A model generated the notes under the pieces. That model made no database searches. It saw only the letters and a program-made list of their open reading frames with translations, and had not been told where the DNA came from. Shown here in pieces: positions 1-4,957 of a stretch of DNA of 5,600 bases. Within the stretch, counting starts at the first letter, position 1; each line of letters opens with the position of its first letter. The translations under genes were made by a program, and so were the position numbers. The DNA is from Polyangia bacterium (GTDB taxonomy: Bacteria; Myxococcota_A; Polyangia; Polyangiales; Polyangiaceae), in assembly GCA_030433055.1 (NCBI GenBank), contig JAUILJ010000588.1, positions 1 through 5,600 of the forward strand. The letters are read 5' to 3'.

Positions 1-587
1 CGGACGCCGGAGAGATCCTCCTCGACGGCGAAGACGTCGCTCAGCTCTCCGAGCAGTCGCTCTACCCCGTCCGCAAGAAGTGCGCGATGGTCTTTCAGAG
101 TTCGACGCTCTTCGACTCCATGACCTGTGCCGAGAACGTCGCCCTTCCCTTGCGCAAACACCGCGGCATGAAGGTGCCGGAGGCGCTCACCGAAGCCCAT
201 CGGTTGCTCGAAACCGTGCGTATGCGCGAGTTCGCGGATCGCTACCCGGCTGCCCTGGGCGACGGCATGCGCAAACGGGTGGCCATTGCTCGCGCCCTCA
301 CTCTCGAGCCCCAGTACGTCCTGTTCGACGAACCCACCACGAGCCTCGATCCGGTGAGCGCGCGGCGAGTGGACACGCTGATCCGGCAGCTGAGCGACGA
401 GATTGGCGTAACCAGTATCGTGGTTTCCCACGATTTGGTCAGCATCTTCACCATCGCCGATCGCATCGTGATGCTCTACGGCGGGCACGTGAAGCTGCTG
501 GGCACTCCGGACGAGTTCCGCAACTCGCCCGACGAGATCATCCAGCAATTCATCAATGGGCGCGCCGAAGGGCCCATGGATGCCTGA
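1..587 (+). CDS. ABC transporter ATP-binding protein, MlaF-type (3' part; start lies before the window)
   Basis: This is the ATPase subunit of a probable Mla/Mce-type lipid transporter, acting on the cytoplasmic face of the inner membrane. The frame is open from base 3; the Walker A region lies upstream and is not visible. In the 194 visible residues one sees the Q-loop (MVFQSSTLFDSMT, Gln codon 96-98), a signature region reading LGDGMRKR (255-278), Walker B with catalytic Glu and D-loop (YVLFDEPTTSLDP, 315-353) and the H-loop (VVSHD, His codon 429-431). The C-terminal tail GTPDEFRNSPDEIIQQFING is typical of MlaF-like ATPases. The signature deviates from the usual LSGGM/Q, with Gly and Asp in place of Ser and Gly. 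The next gene encodes an MCE protein 30 bases downstream, which supports a Mla role over another ABC importer family; a MlaE-type permease is expected upstream. The family call is firm; the exact substrate is inferred. Confidence 0.93.
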   Translation, partial: DAGEILLDGEDVAQLSEQSLYPVRKKCAMVFQSSTLFDSMTCAENVALPLRKHRGMKVPEALTEAHRLLETVRMREFADRYPAALGDGMRKRVAIARALTLEPQYVLFDEPTTSLDPVSARRVDTLIRQLSDEIGVTSIVVSHDLVSIFTIADRIVMLYGGHVKLLGTPDEFRNSPDEIIQQFINGRAEGPMDA

Positions 588-607
588 CCCCTTCTTCTGT
601 AGTCTGC

Positions 608-613
608 GGAGAG
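608..613 (+). promoter_or_regulatory. Ribosome binding site for the MCE gene
   Basis: GGAGAG lies 4 bases before the ATG at 618. It sits in the 30-base gap after the ATPase stop and fixes the start of the MCE gene. No promoter or terminator is visible in that gap, so the two genes are probably co-transcribed. Confidence 0.6.
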
Positions 614-617
614 TTTC

Positions 618-1640
618 ATGAGTCAGCGTTCCATCGAAGTCAAAGTCGGCGTCCTCATCCTGCTCGCGCTCGGTCTACTAGGCGGCTTCGTCGTGATCAT
701 CGGCGGGCTCAGCTTCGAGCCCACCTACACCGTCTATGTGAACTTCGAGAACCCCGGTGGTTTGCAGACCGGCGCTCCGGTTCGCATCGCGGGCGTGAAG
801 GTCGGTACGGTGGACGAGATTGAGTTCCGCGCGGGAGAGGTCAACGCGGAAACCAACGAGCCCCTACCCCCCATCCGCGTCGTCGCGAAGATCCAGAAGA
901 AGTACCAAGGCTCGATCCACGACAACTCGCGCTGGTATGTCACCAGCCAGGGCGTCCTCGGAGAGCTCTTCTTGGCCGTGGATCCGGGTTCCTACGATCG
1001 TCCCCTGCTGGCGGACGGAACCACGGTGGACGGCGTCAGTCCGCCCCGGCTCGATCTGCTGCTCAGCGAGAGCTACGAGCTGCTCCACGCGGCGTACACG
1101 GGCATCACGAAGAACGAAAAGAAGATCAGCGAGACGTTCGACGGGCTCCACAACACGCTCACCGGCACGGGCAACTTCTTCAAGAAGAACGACAAGAAGC
1201 TGGACAACATCGTCACCAACGTCGAGACGCTCACCGTCGAAGCCAACGACACGCTCAAGAGCGCGCGCTCTCGCTACGTGGAAAATCCGCAGATCAACCG
1301 CATCATCAACAACGTCGAGACCACCACCGTCACCGTGAACCGCAACCTCGGCCCGTTGATGAAGGACAGCCGCGCGGTGATGGGTGACGCCAAGAAGCTC
1401 ACTGGTGAGTTGACCAAGCCGGAGCAGCTCGCCCGCATCGACAAGATCACCCGCGACGCGAGCGAGATCACGGGCCGCGCCAAGCTGGCGACTGGCGACG
1501 CACAGGCCATCATCGCCCACATCAAGCGCGGCAAGGGCACAGTCGGTGCACTGGTCATGGACGAGGCGCTCTACGACGACATCCAGGAGATGTTGCGCGA
1601 CCTGAAGCACAACCCCTGGAAGCTGTTCTGGCGCGAATAG
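618..1640 (+). CDS. MlaD/MCE-family membrane-anchored lipid-transport protein
   Basis: A 340-residue substrate-binding/tunnel component of a Mla-like ABC system, anchored in the inner membrane with most of the chain in the periplasm. One transmembrane helix spans about residues 9-30. A single MCE domain follows (about 36-127), with the hallmark GGLQTGAPVRIAGVKVG at 47-63 and GVLGELFLAVDPGS at 112-125; between them is a modest insertion (about 72-85) with acidic and Pro-rich residues. Residues about 145-300 are predicted helical, rich in Asn, Thr, Lys and Asp, with no further MCE copy. The end (305-340) contains GTVGALVMDEALYDD and HNPWKLFWRE, an ending I associate with long MCE proteins. At 340 residues it is far longer than E. 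coli MlaD (about 183), resembling the single-MCE, long-helix members that may form a needle or tunnel across the periplasm. The start is supported by a GGAGAG site. Oligomeric state and lipid specificity are inferred from the family. Confidence 0.95.
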   Translation: MSQRSIEVKVGVLILLALGLLGGFVVIIGGLSFEPTYTVYVNFENPGGLQTGAPVRIAGVKVGTVDEIEFRAGEVNAETNEPLPPIRVVAKIQKKYQGSIHDNSRWYVTSQGVLGELFLAVDPGSYDRPLLADGTTVDGVSPPRLDLLLSESYELLHAAYTGITKNEKKISETFDGLHNTLTGTGNFFKKNDKKLDNIVTNVETLTVEANDTLKSARSRYVENPQINRIINNVETTTVTVNRNLGPLMKDSRAVMGDAKKLTGELTKPEQLARIDKITRDASEITGRAKLATGDAQAIIAHIKRGKGTVGALVMDEALYDDIQEMLRDLKHNPWKLFWRE

Positions 1641-1664
1641 CCAGATATCCCTGCGGATAAGCCC

Positions 1665-1700
1665 AGAGCCCGTTGGCATCCCAGCCGACGGGCTCTTTTA
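1665..1700 (+). terminator. Rho-independent terminator of the ABC/MCE operon
   Basis: AGAGCCCGTTGGC (1665-1677) pairs with GCCGACGGGCTCT (1684-1696) over 13 pairs including one G-U, with a 6-base loop (1678-1683), followed by TTTT (1696-1699). It begins 24 bases after the MCE stop. The other strand has no T-run after the stem, so it should work mainly for plus-strand transcripts, though the convergent gene at 1756-2388 also ends toward it. Confidence 0.9.
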
Positions 1701-1755
1701 CTTGCTGCTTCGCCGGGTTGGGGGGTGAGACGCGCCGTGGATCAACGGGGTGACA

Positions 1756-2388
1756 CTATGTGCCACCGGTGCCGCCCGCGCTCGCGCCGCCGGTGGAGCT
1801 GCCGGTGCCTCCAGCGCCGCCGTTCCCTGTCCCGCCGGCACCCGCATTTCCGGTCCCGGCGCTGCCGCCGTTCGTCGCGCCGGCGCTTCCGCCATTGCCA
1901 GCTCCTGCGGTCCCGCCATTGCCGGCGTTCCCGCTCCCACCGTTGCCGGTTCCTGCGCTGCCGCCATTGGCACCAGAGCCCGCCGCGCCACCGTTGGCGC
2001 CTGAGCCCGCCGTCCCTCCGTTGCCGGCGTTGCCGGTGCCGCCAGCGCCGACACCACCGGTGGCCCCTGCTCCGGCTGCGCCTCCGACGCCTGCGCCGCC
2101 CGTCGCAGGCGCCCCTCCAGTCGAGGGACCGTCGACCGTCGAGACGATGCCGTTCAAGTCGTTGGAGCAGGTGCCTTCGACACAGACCAATCCGAACGCA
2201 CAGTCGTCAGCTCGGAAGCACTCATCGCCGAGCCCCCCCGCCTCCTGGGGGCCGCCGCACGCCGCAAAAGCAACCAGCGCTGCCGCCGTCACCAGGCCGA
2301 CCCAGATCGCGGAGCGAGCAGGCCGTGGGCGACTCTCGAGTCCAGGGCGCTTCCCACCGTTAGAACGCCCCTGTGTTGGCCGGGTCAT
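1756..2388 (-). CDS. Putative secreted lipoprotein with Gly/Ala/Asn-rich repeat tail
   Basis: A hypothetical 210-residue protein with no known function. From the ATG at 2388 the N-terminus is basic (Arg/Lys-rich residues 8-25), then a hydrophobic segment (27-43) runs into AFAAC with Cys44, a degenerate lipobox (Phe at -3), suggesting a type II signal and a lipid-anchored exported protein. Residues 54-74 (GDECFRADDCAFGLVC, then VEGTC) place four cysteines at 57, 63, 69 and 74, a spacing seen in many myxobacterial surface lipoproteins. From about residue 89 to the stop the chain is low complexity, with six NGG(T/S/A)AG units. The frame stays open upstream to 2814, but that extension is Arg-rich and has no protein-like features, so the signal-peptide start is preferred. 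No clear ribosome site is visible; GTG at 2394 (two codons earlier) is an alternative. It stops straight after the repeat with no folded C-terminal domain, which is unusual. The gene is convergent with the MCE operon. Confidence 0.72.
   Translation of the reverse strand: MTRPTQGRSNGGKRPGLESRPRPARSAIWVGLVTAAALVAFAACGGPQEAGGLGDECFRADDCAFGLVCVEGTCSNDLNGIVSTVDGPSTGGAPATGGAGVGGAAGAGATGGVGAGGTGNAGNGGTAGSGANGGAAGSGANGGSAGTGNGGSGNAGNGGTAGAGNGGSAGATNGGSAGTGNAGAGGTGNGGAGGTGSSTGGASAGGTGGT
1759..2124 (-). repeat. Degenerate Gly-rich coding repeat (NGGxAG units)
   Basis: Residues 89-210 of the minus-strand lipoprotein are almost entirely Gly, Ala, Thr, Ser and Asn. NGGTAG or NGGSAG or NGGAAG occurs six times at irregular 8-14 residue spacing. 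On the plus strand the DNA appears as recurrent CCGTTGCCGGC and CCGCCATTG words. Such tracts expand and contract by slippage and are common in surface proteins of Polyangiales; a stretch or adhesive role is only a guess. Confidence 0.8.
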
Positions 2389-2802
2389 GTGCACAAACGC
2401 TACGAGCTGACCCGAGTTCGGACAATCGGTTTTTGCGGAGGGTCGGCGCCAAGAAAGCCACACACCTAGTGAAAACTTCACCCAAGGACGGATCCGGACC
2501 CCGAGTCCTAGCTGGCAGCCCACGGTTTCGTCCCAAGCTGGCGCCGTAAACCCGTGCCGAACCGAACCATGTCGTTGCCTCTGACAGCCCAGCCTTCGCG
2601 CACCAGTCCGCGCCTGTTGCGGTCGGCCACACTGCGAGCGTGTGTGGGGGGTTGCCCTACGCGGTGCGACATGCCGCGGGCCGTATGCCTGGGTGCTGCG
2701 CACGGCGGCTCGTGCTCTGAGCCGCGGGGTGCGGGCGGAGCGCGAACGTGGCCTCCGATGGTGAACTCCCACTCGCTCTATCTCGCCCGACCGGCGAGGT
2801 CG

Positions 2803-2933
2803 TGGGTGCCGCACCCAGCCGAGTGCGAATTGCAGGCGCCACGCGGCGCCGTCGTTGACGAAGCCCGCGCGAGATTGCTATTCGCCCATCGCGTTGAGGT
2901 ATGCTCAACGTCATCGAATCGACTGGTTCGATG
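2803..2933 (+). other. Cluster of four perfect inverted repeats; possible structured RNA or leader
   Basis: Four hairpins occur in 131 bases: TGGGTG-CCG-CACCCA (2803-2817), GGCGCC-ACGC-GGCGCC (2835-2850), CGTTGAG-GTATG-CTCAACG (2892-2910) and CATCGAA-TCGACTGG-TTCGATG (2912-2933). The last two are adjacent, separated by one base, each with a 7-bp perfect stem. No T-run follows, so they are not classic terminators. They could be a small RNA, a leader of the gene at 3227, or protein-binding palindromes; in GC-rich DNA some may be chance. Strand is uncertain. Confidence 0.3.
2855..2884 (+). promoter_or_regulatory. Weak sigma-70-like promoter candidate
   Basis: TTGACG (2855-2860), an 18-base spacer, then TATTCG (2879-2884) preceded by TGC, an extended -10 pattern. 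The -35 matches five of six consensus bases, the -10 only three. A start near 2891 would place the twin hairpins of 2892-2933 at the 5' end of the transcript and leave a leader of about 336 bases before the gene at 3227. Pattern match only. Confidence 0.25.
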
Positions 2934-3209
2934 GCTCGAAGCACAGCGCGGATCAGGCTCTCACGAAGTCGCCGACTTGCTTGCTGGCCCAAGCGGCCGG
3001 TTCGGCGCTCTGCAAACGCAGCTCGAACTGCATTCTGTTACTCACAAGTGTTCAATCTCCTCTAAGGTTCACTCTCGAAGTGCACCCCCCTCCCAACGTT
3101 CCGCTCGTTCTCGCCGACTGAAGGCACCAGAAGCGAACCGGGAGCTACCTTTCGCGCCCTAGGCGCGACCCGCCCAACCAACCCACGCGCCGCTCATTGG
3201 CGCACAGCT

Positions 3210-3215
3210 AAGGAG
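3210..3215 (+). promoter_or_regulatory. Ribosome binding site for the coiled-coil gene
   Basis: AAGGAG is a full Shine-Dalgarno match, 11 bases before the ATG at 3227, slightly longer spacing than usual. It supports this ATG over the in-frame internal Met codons. Confidence 0.6.
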
Positions 3216-3226
3216 TCCAGCCGCCC

Positions 3227-3988
3227 ATGGCCGAAGAGAAGGAAAGCTCGGTTCTCTTCTCCCTCAAGGAACTGATGAGCCTCGAGGAGGATCGCATCGC
3301 CAAAGAGGAAGCGGACGCCAAAGCGCGGGAGGACGAAGCCCGCCGCGCCCGTGAGGACGCAGAGCGCGCGGCCCGCGAGGCTGAAGAACTCCGCCTGCGC
3401 GAGGACGAGGAGCGCCGACGTCAAGAAGAGGCGCGGCGACGGGAGGAAGAAGCCCGCGTCGAGGCGATGAAGCAGGCCGAGATCGAGCGCGCGCGCGCGG
3501 AGCTCGAGCAGAGGGCGCGAATGGAAGCGCTCTCCGCCCAGCAGGAGCACGAACGGCGGCTCGCCGAGCTCAACCGTGACAAGGGCAAGAAGAAGCTGAA
3601 GATCGCGGTGGGGTCGATCCTCGCGGCAATGCTGATTGGCGGCGGCATCGCTGGCTACGTGATCGTCACGAACAATCAGAAGGCGGCGGAAGAGAAGCGC
3701 TTGGCCGAGGTCGAGCGCCAGCGGATTCAGGAACAGCTGGACAAGCTGACCAAGGATCTTCGCGACAAGGAAAAGAAAGAGGAGGAGCTGAAAGACGCCC
3801 TCAAGACCGCGAAGAGCGACGCCGAGCGCGCAGCCCTCAAGGCACAGCTCGAGGCCGCCCAAGCCGAGACGAAGAAGGCGCGTGGCGCAGTGGGCGCCGC
3901 CGGTGCTTCCAAGCCTTCGAGCGGTGGGGGAAAGCCGAAGCCAGCCTGCAACTGTGCACCTGGCGATCCGCTCTGCTCCTGTCTGTGA
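3227..3988 (+). CDS. Hypothetical coiled-coil / single-TM protein with C-terminal CxC-x6-CxC tail
   Basis: A 253-residue protein I do not recognise. In order: a short less-charged N-terminus containing SSVLFSLKELMSLEEDRI (residues 7-24), a long Glu/Arg/Ala-rich coiled coil (about 25-118), a basic KGKKKLK patch (119-125), one transmembrane helix (about 126-147), a second coiled coil (about 151-219), a Gly/Ser/Pro/Lys linker (220-239), and a tail with Cys 241, 243, 250 and 252. By the positive-inside rule the basic patch puts the N-terminal coil in the cytoplasm and the second coil and Cys tail in the periplasm. There are no enzyme motifs. A partial resemblance to TolA- or TonB-like Ala/Glu/Lys-rich helices is compositional only. 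A structural or scaffolding role linking cytoplasm and envelope is plausible but unproven. It has its own AAGGAG ribosome site, and hairpins follow 15 bases after the stop, so it is probably transcribed alone. Coding status is well supported; function is unknown. Confidence 0.88.
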   Translation: MAEEKESSVLFSLKELMSLEEDRIAKEEADAKAREDEARRAREDAERAAREAEELRLREDEERRRQEEARRREEEARVEAMKQAEIERARAELEQRARMEALSAQQEHERRLAELNRDKGKKKLKIAVGSILAAMLIGGGIAGYVIVTNNQKAAEEKRLAEVERQRIQEQLDKLTKDLRDKEKKEEELKDALKTAKSDAERAALKAQLEAAQAETKKARGAVGAAGASKPSSGGGKPKPACNCAPGDPLCSCL

Positions 3989-4003
3989 TCTCAGCCTGAG
4001 CAG

Positions 4004-4060
4004 CGCTGCCGCATCCGGCAGCGACACGCGCCGCGCTACCCAGCGCGGCGCGCGTCGTTT
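4004..4060 (+). terminator. Tandem GC-rich hairpins, probable terminator after the coiled-coil gene
   Basis: First hairpin: CGCTGCCG (4004-4011), loop CATC, CGGCAGCG (4016-4023). Second: CGCGCCGCGCT (4027-4037), loop ACCC, AGCGCGGCGCG (4042-4052), 11 perfect pairs. The second is followed within a few bases by only a short T-run (TTT, 4058-4060), so termination may be partial or factor-assisted. Placement 15-70 bases after the stop at 3988 fits a terminator. Confidence 0.65.
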
Positions 4061-4086
4061 GTAGCCCCAGAGGCTCACGCTGGGCG

Positions 4087-4115
4087 CGGACAACCCGGGC
4101 GGTGTGGTGTAGGCT
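4087..4115 (+). promoter_or_regulatory. Candidate promoter of the pyrF operon
   Basis: CGGACA (4087-4092), a 17-base spacer, and TAGGCT (4110-4115). The -35 matches four of six and the -10 three of six consensus bases. It lies just after the terminator hairpins and about 90 bases before the pyrF start, the expected place. Weak pattern evidence only. Confidence 0.3.
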
Positions 4116-4204
4116 CCCACTCCGGCCGTCGTGTGCCGCCTGCCGATAGCCACCGGGCGCCAGCACCGGGGGTGGATCGACATCCCGCGACTCGCTCCCT
4201 GACC

Positions 4205-4957
4205 ATGACTCTCGAAGCCTCCGTACTCGCAGCCGCGCGCCAGCGGCTGGCGTTTCCACTCGACTACCCAACCCTCCAACAGGCCCGCGCGGGCGCCGAA
4301 CGAGTCAAAGACTCGATGGGCGTGCTCAAGGTTGGCCTGGAACTGTTCGTCGCCGAGGGCCCGGCGGCCGTCGCGCTGGGCAGCGAGCTCGACATGGCGG
4401 TGTTCCTGGATCTGAAGCTCCACGATATCCCCGCCACCGTGGAACGCGCCGTAGCCAGCGCATGCCAGCTCGGAGCCCGCTACCTCACCCTGCACGCGGC
4501 CGGGGGCCCGGGGATGCTGGAAGCAGCCGCAAACCGCGCAGCGAAGGAAGGCACCGGCCTTTGCCTGCTCGCGGTCACCGTACTCACCAGCCTCGACGCG
4601 AGCGACCTGCAGCGCGTCGGTGTGGACGCTGCACCCGCAGCTCAGGCCGAGCGCCTCGGAAAGCTCGCGGTGGAGTGCGGAGTGGGTGGCCTCGTTTGTT
4701 CCCCCGCGGAAGTGGCAAGGCTGCGCCAGGAGTTGGGGCCACGCCCGATCCTGGTCACCCCAGGCATTCGACCGTCGGGCAGTGACGCTGGCGACCAGAA
4801 GCGCGTGGGCACACCCACCGAGGCGATTCATCACGGCTCGAGCATGCTCGTCGTGGGTCGGCCGGTGCGCGACGCGGCCGACCCGAAGAGCGCAGCCCAT
4901 GCGCTCGCCTGCGAGGTCGCTGAGGCGCTCGGCGCCGGGGCGGTGAAATCGCCATGA
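4205..4957 (+). CDS. pyrF: Orotidine 5'-phosphate decarboxylase
   Basis: Cytoplasmic enzyme that decarboxylates OMP to UMP, the last step of de novo pyrimidine synthesis; works as a homodimeric TIM barrel. From ATG 4205 it is 250 residues, within the usual range. Visible motifs: Asp20 in PLDYP (strand 1), Lys42 in LKVGLELF, the catalytic DLKLHDIP with Asp69, Lys71 and Asp74, VTVLTSLD in the middle of the barrel, PGIRPSG at 186-192, DQKRVGTP at 197-204, and the phosphate-binding GRP with Arg219. All expected active-site residues are present. The frame is open from GTG 4133, but that extension (Pro/Arg/His-rich) has no counterpart in the family, so the ATG just before the barrel is preferred; no good Shine-Dalgarno is seen before either, so the start is less sure than the gene. 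Its stop TGA overlaps the next ATG (ATGA, 4954-4957), suggesting translational coupling with the methyltransferase gene. Confidence 0.95.
   Translation: MTLEASVLAAARQRLAFPLDYPTLQQARAGAERVKDSMGVLKVGLELFVAEGPAAVALGSELDMAVFLDLKLHDIPATVERAVASACQLGARYLTLHAAGGPGMLEAAANRAAKEGTGLCLLAVTVLTSLDASDLQRVGVDAAPAAQAERLGKLAVECGVGGLVCSPAEVARLRQELGPRPILVTPGIRPSGSDAGDQKRVGTPTEAIHHGSSMLVVGRPVRDAADPKSAAHALACEVAEALGAGAVKSP

Larger units (their letters stand above)
2389..3226. other. Long intergenic region with no convincing gene; hairpin-rich
   Basis: About 840 bases lie between the divergent starts at 2388 (minus) and 3227 (plus). Open frames exist on both strands (for example plus 2554-3162 and minus 2657-2992), but their translations are rich in Arg, Ser, Cys and Pro without recognisable domains, have no ribosome site, and overlap one another, so I call none of them. 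Visible structure: an imperfectly spaced palindrome GTGAA-AAC-TTCAC (2469-2481), a CCACAC/GTGTGG inverted repeat (2627-2647), and four short perfect hairpins between 2803 and 2933. It should hold the promoters of both flanking genes. No tRNA or other known RNA family was recognised. Confidence 0.6.

Noticed and set aside
864..1679. A 271-codon minus-strand frame opposite the MCE gene.
   Set aside because: Antisense shadow of a gene with clear MCE-domain motifs; the translation is a Val/Leu/Asp/Arg-rich mirror with no domain.
1760..2410. A 216-codon Pro/Ala/Leu-rich frame on the plus strand that looks like a proline-rich protein.
   Set aside because: It mirrors the Gly-rich repeat of the minus-strand lipoprotein (Gly codons read as Pro and Ala on the other strand). 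The minus strand has a signal sequence, lipobox and Cys motif, so it is the coding one.
2912..2940. A GGTTCGA-containing segment resembling a tRNA T-arm.
   Set aside because: No acceptor stem, anticodon arm or D-arm could be placed around it at tRNA spacing; it is part of a simple inverted repeat.
2554..3162. A 202-codon plus-strand frame in the intergenic gap, possibly a gene or relic.
   Set aside because: It starts with GTG without a ribosome site and its translation is rich in Ser, Arg and Cys with no domain. A short part (about 2820-3030) looks slightly more protein-like, so a decayed gene cannot be fully excluded, but I cannot support a call.
4133..4204. An N-terminal extension of pyrF starting at GTG 4133.
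   Set aside because: The extra 24 residues are Pro/Arg/His-rich, are not part of the OMP decarboxylase fold, and lack a ribosome site; the candidate promoter would still precede either start.
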